A model generated the notes under the pieces. It did no database searches and was not told the DNA's origin. It saw only the letters and a program-made list of their open reading frames with translations. A stretch of 64,000 nt of DNA from Ralstonia condita. Its GTDB lineage: Bacteria > Pseudomonadota > Gammaproteobacteria > Burkholderiales > Burkholderiaceae. Position numbers and translations under genes: made by a program. The stretch spans positions 138,415 to 202,414 of the forward strand of contig NZ_CATYWO010000006.1 in NCBI RefSeq assembly GCF_958405655.1, read 5' to 3'. This document shows, in pieces, positions 1 through 8,575 of this stretch (positions within the stretch are counted from its first letter, which is position 1; each line of letters begins with the position of its first letter).

Positions 1-694
1 CGATGATCTGCGAGGTGTTGCGGAAGCTCGCACCCATGACTTCGGTCGGGTAATCGAATTTCTTGTAGTAGTTGTAGATGCGCACGACGGACTGTACGCC
101 CGGGTCGTTCGCGCCGCCTTGCGCCACAGGATCCCATTCGGCACCGGCATCCTTCTTGTACCAGTCGTAGATGCGTCCCACGAAAGGCGAAATGAGCTGC
201 ACGCCGGCTTCCGCACACGCCACCGCCTGCGTCAGCGAGAACAGCAGCGTCATATTGCAGCGAATGCCTTCGGCGCGGAGCTGATCTGCTGCCCGGATGC
301 CTTCCCAGGTCGAGGCGATCTTGATCAGCACGCGTTCGCGTGCCATGCCGCGCGCTTCGTACAGCGAGATCAGGTGCCTGGCCTTGGCGACGGTCGCTTC
401 CGTGTCGAACGACAGGCGTGCATCCACCTCGGTCGACACGCGGCCCGGGATGATCGACAGAATCTCACAGCCAAATGCGACCAGCACGGCGTCGATGATG
501 TCTTCCACGCTGCCGCTGCGGGCGTCGCGCACGGCTTGCTCAAGCAACGGGCGGTATTCAGCCTTCTGCACGGCCTTCAGGATCAGCGAAGGGTTGGTGG
601 TTGCGTCGTGCGGCGCGTAGGCGCGCATTGCCTGGAAATCACCCGTGTCGGCGACGACGGTGGTGAACTGTTTGAGTTGATCGAGCTGATTCAT
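1..694 (-). CDS. tal: Transaldolase (C-terminus beyond window)
   Basis: Pentose-phosphate enzyme that moves a dihydroxyacetone unit from sedoheptulose-7-phosphate to glyceraldehyde-3-phosphate in the cytosol. The visible 231 residues begin MNQLDQLKQFTTVVADTGDF; the Schiff-base lysine is K125 in the motif VLIKIASTWEGI and the conserved acid D17 is present. This is the classic long E. coli TalB-type form (about 317 residues), so roughly the last quarter lies beyond base 1. It is divergent from rpiA, another pentose-phosphate gene, with about 150 bp between them. A TACAAT -10 candidate on the minus strand lies at 744-749. Identification is secure; the C-terminus cannot be assessed. Confidence 0.96.
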   Translation of the reverse strand, partial: MNQLDQLKQFTTVVADTGDFQAMRAYAPHDATTNPSLILKAVQKAEYRPLLEQAVRDARSGSVEDIIDAVLVAFGCEILSIIPGRVSTEVDARLSFDTEATVAKARHLISLYEARGMARERVLIKIASTWEGIRAADQLRAEGIRCNMTLLFSLTQAVACAEAGVQLISPFVGRIYDWYKKDAGAEWDPVAQGGANDPGVQSVVRIYNYYKKFDYPTEVMGASFRNTSQII

Positions 695-743
695 GTTGGC
701 AGAAGCAAAGCCGGCAAGGCGTCGGGGGTTGGACGTTGAGCCG

Positions 744-749
744 ATTGTA
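744..749 (-). promoter_or_regulatory. Candidate -10 of tal
   Basis: TACAAT read on the minus strand, about 50 bases before the tal start. No good -35 is visible at 16-18 bp, so this is a weak promoter call. Confidence 0.35.
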
Positions 750-847
750 CTCTGGGCTTCTGCCTGCACCAGCCGGCGCCGTGCCGTTGTCTTGATCCGG
801 TACACTACTGGGCTTTCCGATTCGGACCGGGTTTGGGAGTGTTTGCC

Positions 848-1534
848 ATGACGCAGGATGCATTGAAGGCACTGGTGGCGCAGGCTGCCGCAGATTATGT
901 ATTGGCCAATGTGCCCGAGGGCGCGGTGCTCGGCGTCGGCACGGGCTCGACCGCCAATCTCTTCATCGATGCAGTGGCGCCGCACAAAGCGCGCTTCGCC
1001 GGTGCCGTGTCCAGTTCCGAGGCATCGACGCGCCGCTTGCAAGGCCATGGCTTCGCGGTACTTGACCTGAACGAAGTCGACGTGATTCCCGTGTACGTGG
1101 ATGGTGCTGACGAAATCGATGCGTCGGGCGCCATGATCAAGGGCGGCGGCGGCGCGCTCACGCGCGAGAAGATCGTGGCTTCCGTTGCCAAGGAATTCGT
1201 CTGCATCGCAGATGGCAGCAAGCTGGTCGAGACGATGGGCGTATTCCCGCTGCCGGTCGAGGTCGTGCCGATGGCCCGTGCGGCCGTGGCGCGCCAATTG
1301 GCGGCACTTGGTGGCCAGCCGCGCCTGCGCATGACCAAGGAAGGTCAGATCTACAAGACCGACAACGGCAATGTGATTCTCGATGTTTCCGGCCTGCAGA
1401 TCGCCGATCCCAAGGGGCTCGAGTCGGTCATCAATGACATGCCCGGCGTGGTGACGGTGGGGCTGTTCGCCAAGCGCGGCGCCAATGTTCTACTGCTGGG
1501 CACTGAGGCTGGCGTGCAGCGTCGGGATTTCTGA
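848..1534 (+). CDS. rpiA: Ribose-5-phosphate isomerase A
   Basis: Interconverts ribose-5-phosphate and ribulose-5-phosphate in the pentose phosphate pathway. 228 residues, the usual RpiA length. Family motifs are all visible: phosphate loop VGTGSTANLFIDAV, SSSEAST, DGADEID and KGGGGALTREKI, which carry the substrate-binding and catalytic residues. I start it at the ATG preceded 8 bases upstream by GGGAG rather than at the in-frame TTG 15 bases earlier. Divergent from tal, so two non-oxidative pentose phosphate genes share one intergenic region. It is followed by a strong intrinsic terminator. Confidence 0.97.
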   Translation: MTQDALKALVAQAAADYVLANVPEGAVLGVGTGSTANLFIDAVAPHKARFAGAVSSSEASTRRLQGHGFAVLDLNEVDVIPVYVDGADEIDASGAMIKGGGGALTREKIVASVAKEFVCIADGSKLVETMGVFPLPVEVVPMARAAVARQLAALGGQPRLRMTKEGQIYKTDNGNVILDVSGLQIADPKGLESVINDMPGVVTVGLFAKRGANVLLLGTEAGVQRRDF

Positions 1535-1569
1535 AGCGCATGGCGCTGCCGGATGGCGGCGCAGCCAAG

Positions 1570-1613
1570 AAAAAATGCCGTTCAGCGCAAACTGAACGGC
1601 ATTCTTCTTTTTT
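1570..1613. terminator. Bidirectional intrinsic terminator rpiA/yggX
   Basis: Perfect 12-bp stem AATGCCGTTCAG / CTGAACGGCATT (1574-1585 and 1592-1603) with a 6-base loop, A-rich on the left and T-rich on the right. It serves the converging rpiA and yggX genes. Confidence 0.9.
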
Positions 1614-1621
1614 AGCCCCGG

Positions 1622-1897
1622 TCAGGCCGAGGGCGGGGGGACGTAGCCTGCGGCCTCGTCAGCGCCATCACCGAAGAAATACTTCTCGGTCTGCTTGAGC
1701 AGGTACTGGCGGGCACGCGAATCCGCCATGTTCAGGCGGTTTTCGTTGATCAGCATCGTCTGGTGCTTGAGCCAGCCGGCCCAGGCTTCCTTCGATACGC
1801 TTTGCCAGATCTTCTTGCCCAGTTCGCCGGGCAGGGGCGGGAAGTCGAGACCTTCGGCTTCCTTGTTGAGCTTGACGCAGTGGACCATGCGGGCCAT
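1622..1897 (-). CDS. yggX: Fe(2+)-trafficking / oxidative damage protection protein YggX
   Basis: Small cytosolic protein (91 residues) of the YggX family, associated with protecting Fe-S clusters from oxidative damage and with iron trafficking. Recognised by the start MARMVHCVKLNKEAEGLDF with the conserved single cysteine C6, and by PFPGELGKKI-like (here PLPGELGKKIW) and LINENRLNM motifs. Start chosen at the ATG with GAGGAAA just upstream; an upstream in-frame extension of 15 residues has no family match. It ends within 20 bp of the shared terminator and lies about 100 bp downstream of the argA stop on the same strand, so it may be partly co-transcribed with argA. Confidence 0.95.
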   Translation of the reverse strand: MARMVHCVKLNKEAEGLDFPPLPGELGKKIWQSVSKEAWAGWLKHQTMLINENRLNMADSRARQYLLKQTEKYFFGDGADEAAGYVPPPSA

Positions 1898-2003
1898 GGG
1901 GATTTCCTCTCTTGTGGCGGATGCGCCGCCCAGGGGGCGCACAGTCGTCTATTGTAAGCCGCGGACCGGGCGCCGCCGGGATTCCGGCATGCCGGCTGGG
2001 TAT

Positions 2004-3401
2004 TTACAGCTTCTTCATCAGCACCATCGAGCGGCGTTGCCAGTTGTACAGTTTGCGGCGGTCTTCCGGCAGGTCATCCACCGACGCATGCACAAAGCCG
2101 CGCTTGAGGAACCAGTGCTCGGTACGCGTGGTGAGTACGAACAGGCGCTTGAGTCCAATGGCGCGGGCACGCGCCTCGATATGCTTGAGCAGGCGCTCGC
2201 CGTCCCCGGTGCCCTGGCTTTCGGGAGAAACGGTGAGGCACGCCATTTCGCCCACGCTTTCCTTTGCGTAGGGATACAGCGCCGCGCAACCGAAGATGAT
2301 GCCGTCGTGCTCGATGACCGAGAAGTTGGCGATATCACGTTCCAGTAGCCGGCGTTCGCGCGGCACCAGCGTGCCGTCGGCCTCCAGCGGTTCGATCAAC
2401 TGCACGATGCCGCCCACGTCGTCGAGCGTGGCTTCGCGCAGGTATTCCAGATCGGTATGCGACACCATCGTGCCCACGCCGTCGTGCTGGAACAGTTCCA
2501 GCAGGATGGAGCCATCCAGCGCGAATGGGATCAGGTGTGCCCGGCGCACGCCGCCGCGCATGGCCTTGACGATGTGCTGCAGGTAATAGGCCGTGTCGTG
2601 CGAGAGGCTGCCTTCGCGCAGGCGCTCGATGGCAGATTCCACCGAAAGCTCCTGCTGCAGCTTGCCCACGCGGTCCACCAGCCCGGCCACCTCGGTGATG
2701 AAGATCAGCTTGTCCGCCTTGAGCGCGGTGGCCGTGTTGGTTGCCACATCTTCCATCGACAGGTTGAATGCCTGCCCGGTAGGAGAGAAACCCAGCGGCG
2801 ACAACAGCACGATCTTGCGGTTCGACAGCGAATGCTGGATCGATTCCGCATCAATCTTGCGCACCAGCCCCGTGTGCTGGAAATCCACCCCGTTGACGAT
2901 GCCGACCGGCCGTGCCGTGACGAAGTTGCCCGATACCACGGAGACGCGTGCGCCGGCCATCGGCGTATTGGGCAGGGCCTGGCTGAAAGCCGCTTCGATA
3001 TCCAGGCGCAGTTCGCCGGAGGCTTCCTTGGCCGATTCCAGCGCGGCGTTGTCCGTGACGCGGATGCCATCGACAAACTGTGTCTGCACATGACGCAGGG
3101 CCAGTTGCTCTTCCACCTGCGGGCGCGAGCCGTGCACCAGCACGATGCGCATCCCCATGGCCTGCAACAGGGCTACGTCGTTCACCAGCGATCCCAGCAA
3201 TCCGGCCTTGACGAGCTCGCCGCCGAAACCGATCACGAAGGTCTTGTCATGGAAGGCGTGGATATACGGCGCCACCGCGCGCAGCCAGTCGACGAACTGC
3301 TGCTGTTCCGGCGTGGGGGGGATGGGCGCAACGTCGACGGGGGCGGGCGTGTGCGCCACCAGCGAGACGCCGGAGGCGGGGGCAGAGGAACGAGCGGTCA
3401 C
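2004..3401 (-). CDS. argA: Amino-acid N-acetyltransferase (N-acetylglutamate synthase)
   Basis: First step of arginine biosynthesis: acetyl-CoA plus glutamate gives N-acetylglutamate. Two domains are visible. The amino-acid-kinase-like domain spans about residues 35-300 (IGFGGELVKAG, VLVHGSRPQVEEQL, NDVALLQAMG). A GNAT acetyltransferase domain follows to the end, with the acetyl-CoA loop SQGTGDGERLL. Start is uncertain: the reading frame is open far upstream into hrpA antisense, and the only sensible candidate before the conserved TPEQQQFVDWLR block is the GTG used here (465 residues), without an obvious ribosome site. Divergent from hrpA with 70 bp between, where a palindromic -10 sits. Confidence 0.93.
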   Translation of the reverse strand: MTARSSAPASGVSLVAHTPAPVDVAPIPPTPEQQQFVDWLRAVAPYIHAFHDKTFVIGFGGELVKAGLLGSLVNDVALLQAMGMRIVLVHGSRPQVEEQLALRHVQTQFVDGIRVTDNAALESAKEASGELRLDIEAAFSQALPNTPMAGARVSVVSGNFVTARPVGIVNGVDFQHTGLVRKIDAESIQHSLSNRKIVLLSPLGFSPTGQAFNLSMEDVATNTATALKADKLIFITEVAGLVDRVGKLQQELSVESAIERLREGSLSHDTAYYLQHIVKAMRGGVRRAHLIPFALDGSILLELFQHDGVGTMVSHTDLEYLREATLDDVGGIVQLIEPLEADGTLVPRERRLLERDIANFSVIEHDGIIFGCAALYPYAKESVGEMACLTVSPESQGTGDGERLLKHIEARARAIGLKRLFVLTTRTEHWFLKRGFVHASVDDLPEDRRKLYNWQRRSMVLMKKL

Positions 3402-3453
3402 GGGCGGATGGGGAGGGTGGCGCAGGGGCGCGGCCGGTGCAGGAAAGATGCGC

Positions 3454-3465
3454 GGATTATAATCC
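3454..3465. promoter_or_regulatory. Palindromic divergent -10 for hrpA and argA
   Basis: GGATTATAATCC is a perfect 12-bp palindrome. It contains TATAAT on the plus strand (3458-3463) and TATAAT on the minus strand (3456-3461). The plus-strand -10 ends only 8 bases before the hrpA ATG, so the predicted start of transcription falls at or within a few bases of the ATG. On the minus strand it sits about 55 bases before the argA start. No consensus -35 is visible on the plus strand. Confidence 0.6.
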
Positions 3466-3471
3466 CGCCCG

Positions 3472-6400
3472 ATGTCAGATTCCCATGCCCAGCCGCCCCG
3501 GCCACGCCCGGCAGCGCCCTCACCGAAATCGCCCAAAGACACCCCGCCGCACGAGCGCAGGCCCGGCGGCAACGGTCGTCCGCCGCGCCGCCCCAAGCCT
3601 ACGTCCGAGCAGCTCGCCGCCGCGCTGGAGGCGCGCCGCGCGCGTGCCAACCGGGTGCCGCCGATTACGTTTCCGGAAGCGCTGCCCGTGTCGGCCCGGC
3701 GCGACGAAATCGCCCGGGCCATCGCCGCCAACCAGGTGGTGATTGTTTCCGGCGAAACCGGATCGGGCAAGACCACGCAGTTGCCGAAGATCTGCCTGTC
3801 GATCGGGCGCGGCATTGGCGCCGGCGGCACCGGACTGATCGGGCACACGCAGCCGAGGCGGATTGCCGCCACGTCGACGGCCAAGCGCATCGCGCAGGAA
3901 ATCGGGACGCCGGTGGGTGAGCACGTGGGTTTCCAGGTGCGCTTCAACGACACGCTGTCGGCGGGTGCATCGGTCAAGCTGATGACCGACGGGATCCTGC
4001 TGGCCGAGACGCAGAACGATCCGCTGCTGCGCGCCTACGACACGATCATCATCGACGAGGCGCACGAACGCAGCCTCAACATCGACTTCCTGATCGGCTA
4101 TCTCAAGCAGCTTCTGCCGCGCCGGCCGGACCTGAAGGTCATCATTACTTCGGCCACCATCGACGCACAGCGGTTTGCCGAGCACTTTGCGGGACCGAAG
4201 GGGCCGGCGCCCATCATCGAAGTGAGCGGCCGGCTGTACCCCGTGGAAGTGCGCTACCGCCCGGTCCAGCGGGACGAAAAAGACAAGGAGCGCGACCTGT
4301 ACGACGGCATCGTCGATGCGGTCGACGAACTCGCGCGCGAAGGCCCGGGCGACGTTCTGATCTTCCTGCCGGGCGAGCGTGAGATTCGCGAGGCCGCCGA
4401 GGCGCTGCGCAAGCATCATCCCGCGCATACCGAGATTCTTCCGCTGTTTGCGCGCTTGTCCGTGCAGGAGCAGGAACGTGTTTTCAAGCCGTCCAATGCG
4501 CGCCGCATCGTGCTGGCAACCAACGTGGCCGAGACGTCGCTGACGGTGCCGGGCATTCGCTACGTGGTCGATACGGGGCTGGCGCGCGTCAAGCGCTATT
4601 CGTATCGAAACAAGGTCGAGCAGCTGCAGATCGAGCCGGTCTCGCAGGCGGCAGCCAATCAGCGTGCCGGCCGCTGCGGCCGGGTGGCGGATGGTGTGTG
4701 CATTCGCCTGTACGAAGAGGCAGACTTCATCGCGCGGCCGCGCTTTACCGATCCGGAAATCCTGCGTTCGTCGCTGGCGGCGGTCATTCTGCGGATGAAG
4801 GCGCTGCGCCTGACCGACGTCGAGCAATTTCCGTTCATCGAACCGCCGCTTGGCCGGGCGATTGCCGACGGTTATCAGCTCCTGCAGGAGCTCGGCGCCG
4901 TCGATGACGAGAATGCGTTGACGCCGCTGGGCAAGCAGCTCGCGCGGCTGCCGTTGGACCCGCGCGTGGCGCGGATGATCCTGGCCGGACGCGATCACCA
5001 GTGTCTGCGCGAAATGCTCATCATCGCCAGTGCATTGTCGGTGCAGGATCCGCGCGAGCGCCCGCAGGAATTGCAGCAGCAGGCAGACCAGGCGCACCGT
5101 CAGTTTGTCGACGAAAAGTCCGAATTCCTGGGCTGGGTGAAGCTCTGGAAATGGTTTGAAGAGGCTGTCGCGCACAAGAAGTCCAACAAGCAGCTGCAGG
5201 AAAGTTGCCGCTTGCACTTTCTGTCGCACGTGCGGTTGCGAGAGTGGCGCGACGTGCATTCGCAGCTGCACACCACGGTGGCCGAGCAAGGCTGGAAGCT
5301 CAATGCGTCCGATCCGACCTACGAGCAGTTGCACCTGGCGCTGCTGACGGGGTTGCTCGGCAACATCGGCGTGCGCATTGAAGAGGCCGATGGAAAGGGC
5401 CGTGAATATCTTGGAGCGCGCGGCATCAAGTTCTTTCTGTGGCCGGGCTCCGCCATCTCGCGCAAGGCTGGCAAGTGGGTGATGGCGGGCGAGCTGGTCG
5501 AGACAAGCCGCTTGTTCGGCCGGACGCTGGCCCGCATCGAACCCGAATGGGTGGAGAAGGTCGGCGCGCATCTGTTGAAGGTGTCGTGGAGCGACCCCCA
5601 TTGGGAGAAAAAGGCCGGACAGGTGATGGCGTTCGAACGCGGCACGCTGTACGGTCTGCCGGTGTACCAGCAGCGACGCGTGCATTTCGGGCCCATGCAG
5701 CCCAGGGAAGCACGAGAGCTGTTCATCCGCCGCGCGCTGGTCGATGGGGAGTTCGAAACGCGCCTGCCGTTCTTCACGCAAAACCAGCGCCTCGTGCGTG
5801 AAATTGAGAACCTCGAGCACAAATCGCGTCGCCAGGACGTGCTCGTCGACGACGAGCTGATCTACGCGTTCTACGACAGCCAGGTTCCAGCCGACATCCA
5901 CAACACTGTCGCTTTCGAACGGTGGTATGCCGAGGCCGCCAAGGGCAGCCAGAAGCTGCTGTACCTGAATCGCGATGATCTGATGCGCCACGAGGCGGCC
6001 GGCATCACGACGGACCTGTTCCCCAAGACGTTACCGATCGCGGGCATCGACATGGGGCTGACCTACCACTTCGAGCCAGGCAGCCCGCGTGATGGCGTGA
6101 CCCTCACGGTGCCGCTGTATGCGCTCAACCAGGTGCCCGCCTTGCGCGCCGAATGGCTGGTGCCCGGCATGCTGAAGGAGAAGGTGCATCTTCTGCTCAA
6201 GAGCCTGCCGCAAAAGCTGCGCCGCCACTGTGTGCCGCTGCCGGATTACGCGGCCGGCTTTGTCTCGCGCGTCAGGCTGGGCGACGGCGACCTGCTCGAC
6301 CGCCTGATCGCCGACGTGCGCGAGCAGACCGGCACGCCGCTCAAGCGCGCCGACTTCAAGCTCGAAACGCTGCCCGCGCATCACTTCATGAACTTCAAGG

Positions 6401-7452
6401 TGATCGACGAGCACGGCCGTCAGCTCGACATGGGGCGCAACCTCGCCCAATTGCGTGCCGAACTGGGCGGACGGGCACAGCAGACGTTTCAGTCGATCGC
6501 CGCCAAGGACGCGTCCGTCGTTGGCGCACAGGGCGAGAGCGGCAAACCGGGCAAGGCCGGCAAGAGTGAGGCACCGGCCAATGCGGCGCTGTATTCCGGG
6601 TTGACCACCTGGAACTTTGGTGCACTTCCAGAGCTGCTGGAAATCCGCAAGGGCAGTCAGACGCTGTTTGGCTATCCGGCGCTGGTCGCCGCTGGCGATC
6701 ACTGCAACGTGGAAGTCTTCGACGATCCGGCCGAGGCGGCGCGCATCCACCGGCTGGGTTTGCGCCGGTTGTTTGCCATTCAACTGCGTGAGCCGTTGAA
6801 GTATCTGGAAAAGAACATTCCCGGGCTGTCGCAGATGGCCATCCAGTTCATGAATCTGGGCACGCAGGATGACCTGCGCAACCAGATCCTGGATGCGACG
6901 CTCGAGCGCGCTTGCCTGCAGGACCCGCTGCCCACCGACGACGCCACCTTCGGTGCGCGCAAGGATGAGAGCCGGGCCCGATTGACGCTGCTCGCGCAGG
7001 AGATCGCACGGCTGGTTGGTGCCATCCTGGCCGAATACGCGCAATTGCCGCGCAAGCTGCAGATCGCCAAGCCGTTTGCCGCTGCCCATGCCGATATTGA
7101 CGCGCAGTTGAAGGCGCTCATGCACAAGCGCTTCATCGAGGCGACGCCATATGCGCAGTTGACGCATTTCCCGCGCTACCTGAAGGGGATTGCACTGCGC
7201 ATCGACAAGCTCAAGGCGGATCCGTCACGCGATACGCAGCGCATGCAGGAGATGACGCCACTCATCCAGCAATACCAGCGCGCTGAAAAGGCATTGCGCG
7301 TGCAAGGGCAGGGCGGTAACGACCCGCGCATGGAGGAGTTCCGCTGGATGCTGGAAGAGCTGCGCATCGCCTTGTTTGCGCAGGAATTGCGCACGCCGGT
7401 ACCGATGTCGGTCAAACGGTTGCAGAAGGTGTGGGAGTCGATGCAGCGATAG
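3472..7452 (+). CDS. hrpA: ATP-dependent RNA helicase HrpA (DEAH box)
   Basis: Very large DEAH-box helicase (1326 residues; E. coli HrpA is about 1300) linked to mRNA processing and ribosome/translation quality control. Basic, proline-rich N-terminus, then the helicase core: Walker A GETGSGKTTQLPK at about 94-101, DEAH at 195-198, SAT motif III, and QRAGRCGR motif VI. OB-fold and the long HrpA-specific C-terminal region follow (DUF3418-type). A low-complexity Gly/Lys/Ser linker (GESGKPGKAGKSEAPAN) near residue 1025-1040 interrupts the C-terminal region. It may be translated from a leaderless message, given the -10 spacing. Single gene followed by a likely terminator. Confidence 0.97.
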   Translation: MSDSHAQPPRPRPAAPSPKSPKDTPPHERRPGGNGRPPRRPKPTSEQLAAALEARRARANRVPPITFPEALPVSARRDEIARAIAANQVVIVSGETGSGKTTQLPKICLSIGRGIGAGGTGLIGHTQPRRIAATSTAKRIAQEIGTPVGEHVGFQVRFNDTLSAGASVKLMTDGILLAETQNDPLLRAYDTIIIDEAHERSLNIDFLIGYLKQLLPRRPDLKVIITSATIDAQRFAEHFAGPKGPAPIIEVSGRLYPVEVRYRPVQRDEKDKERDLYDGIVDAVDELAREGPGDVLIFLPGEREIREAAEALRKHHPAHTEILPLFARLSVQEQERVFKPSNARRIVLATNVAETSLTVPGIRYVVDTGLARVKRYSYRNKVEQLQIEPVSQAAANQRAGRCGRVADGVCIRLYEEADFIARPRFTDPEILRSSLAAVILRMKALRLTDVEQFPFIEPPLGRAIADGYQLLQELGAVDDENALTPLGKQLARLPLDPRVARMILAGRDHQCLREMLIIASALSVQDPRERPQELQQQADQAHRQFVDEKSEFLGWVKLWKWFEEAVAHKKSNKQLQESCRLHFLSHVRLREWRDVHSQLHTTVAEQGWKLNASDPTYEQLHLALLTGLLGNIGVRIEEADGKGREYLGARGIKFFLWPGSAISRKAGKWVMAGELVETSRLFGRTLARIEPEWVEKVGAHLLKVSWSDPHWEKKAGQVMAFERGTLYGLPVYQQRRVHFGPMQPREARELFIRRALVDGEFETRLPFFTQNQRLVREIENLEHKSRRQDVLVDDELIYAFYDSQVPADIHNTVAFERWYAEAAKGSQKLLYLNRDDLMRHEAAGITTDLFPKTLPIAGIDMGLTYHFEPGSPRDGVTLTVPLYALNQVPALRAEWLVPGMLKEKVHLLLKSLPQKLRRHCVPLPDYAAGFVSRVRLGDGDLLDRLIADVREQTGTPLKRADFKLETLPAHHFMNFKVIDEHGRQLDMGRNLAQLRAELGGRAQQTFQSIAAKDASVVGAQGESGKPGKAGKSEAPANAALYSGLTTWNFGALPELLEIRKGSQTLFGYPALVAAGDHCNVEVFDDPAEAARIHRLGLRRLFAIQLREPLKYLEKNIPGLSQMAIQFMNLGTQDDLRNQILDATLERACLQDPLPTDDATFGARKDESRARLTLLAQEIARLVGAILAEYAQLPRKLQIAKPFAAAHADIDAQLKALMHKRFIEATPYAQLTHFPRYLKGIALRIDKLKADPSRDTQRMQEMTPLIQQYQRAEKALRVQGQGGNDPRMEEFRWMLEELRIALFAQELRTPVPMSVKRLQKVWESMQR

Positions 7453-7467
7453 TGGCGATGTTTGCCC

Positions 7468-7499
7468 GCGGGCACGGAAAGTTCCCGCTTTCTTTTTTT
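7468..7499 (+). terminator. Probable terminator of hrpA
   Basis: GCGGG ... CCCGC stem with an 11-base loop that itself holds GGAA/TTCC, followed by a T-rich run (TTTCTTTTTTT). The short stem makes this moderate. Confidence 0.5.
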
Positions 7500-7567
7500 G
7501 ATTTCTGTCAGCGTTGGCTTGAGGGCGAGCGTTAGAATGACTGGCTAAGTTGCTGAATCGTATCGTC

Positions 7568-8563
7568 ATGTCTGCCTCGCGCGCCTCCTTTGCTTCCCGC
7601 TGGTTCTCTACGCTTGCCCTGTCTGCTGCGCTCCTTGCAGCGGCTCACACGGCGCGTGGTGAAGTCGTCACCGTCCTCAATTCAGGCGATGCCAGCGTCA
7701 CCTTGATCGACAAGGACACGCGCAAGGTCCTGGAGACCTTCCCAATCGGTAAGGAGCCGCACCACCTGATTGTCACGCCAGATGAGAAGTCGCTGATCGT
7801 TGCCAACGCGGTTGGTAACGAGCTGGTCTTCCTCGACCCGCTCACCGGCAAGATTCAGCAACGCGTGCCACACATCGATGACCCGTATCAGATCGGTTTT
7901 TCGCCGGACCAAAAGTGGTTTCTGACGACGGGCAACCGCCTGGATCGCGTCGACATCTACCGTTGGGATGGCCACGCGCTGACCATCGCCAAGCAGTTGC
8001 CGCTGGCCAAGACGCCCAGCCACATCGCCTTTACCGCTGACAGCAAGGTGGCATTCGTCACGCTGCAGGATTCGAACGAAATCGTCGCCATCGATCTGCC
8101 TACGCAGACCGTGATGTGGCGCATGACCTCCGGCTCCGCGCCGGCAGGCGTGTGGGTGACGCCGGACCAGAAGTACCTGCTTGTGGGCATGACCGGCGCC
8201 GACTACGTCGAGGTGATCGACTGGCGCACGCGTACCAGCGTCAAGCGCATCCAGACCGGCAAGGCGGCGCATAACTTCCGCGCGGTGGGTGACAAGCGGC
8301 ATGTGTTCCTGTCCAACCGCGTGTCGGGCACGATCAGCATCATCGACGAGCAAACGCTGACCAAGGTCGGTGACATCACCGGCCTGCCTCCGGGTCCCGA
8401 TGACATGGAACTGACTGCGGATGGCAAACAGCTCTGGGTGACTTGCCGCTGGGCCAAGCGCGTGGCGATCGTCGACGTGGCGAGCCGCAAGGTGGTGGAC
8501 GAGATCAAGGTCGGACGCTCGCCGCACGGTATCTACTTCCGCTCGCGTGCTCCGCTCATTTAA
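7568..8563 (+). CDS. Secreted YVTN/YncE-type beta-propeller protein
   Basis: 331-residue protein with a signal peptide (hydrophobic stretch ending near AAHTARG, cleavage before EVVTVLNS) and about seven beta-propeller repeats. The recurring pattern is of the type DKDTRKVLETFPIG...PHHLIVTPDEKSLIVAN, seen again as THPxxLxxTPDQKYLLV-like blocks. Such periplasmic propellers are often called YncE-like; no substrate can be inferred. Start chosen at the ATG instead of the TTG 18 bases upstream. First gene of a five-gene co-directional run: the deacetylase stop/start gap is 12 bp, so the two secreted proteins are almost surely co-translated and may act on the same envelope component. Confidence 0.85.
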   Translation: MSASRASFASRWFSTLALSAALLAAAHTARGEVVTVLNSGDASVTLIDKDTRKVLETFPIGKEPHHLIVTPDEKSLIVANAVGNELVFLDPLTGKIQQRVPHIDDPYQIGFSPDQKWFLTTGNRLDRVDIYRWDGHALTIAKQLPLAKTPSHIAFTADSKVAFVTLQDSNEIVAIDLPTQTVMWRMTSGSAPAGVWVTPDQKYLLVGMTGADYVEVIDWRTRTSVKRIQTGKAAHNFRAVGDKRHVFLSNRVSGTISIIDEQTLTKVGDITGLPPGPDDMELTADGKQLWVTCRWAKRVAIVDVASRKVVDEIKVGRSPHGIYFRSRAPLI

Positions 8564-8575
8564 GGTGTGACGATC

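Noticed and set aside
2457..3920. 487-residue open frame over argA and the hrpA start
   Set aside because: Runs across the divergent promoter and argA antisense; no family resemblance.
3520..5991. 823-residue open frame antisense to hrpA
   Set aside because: No motif and shadow-like composition; hrpA is secure.
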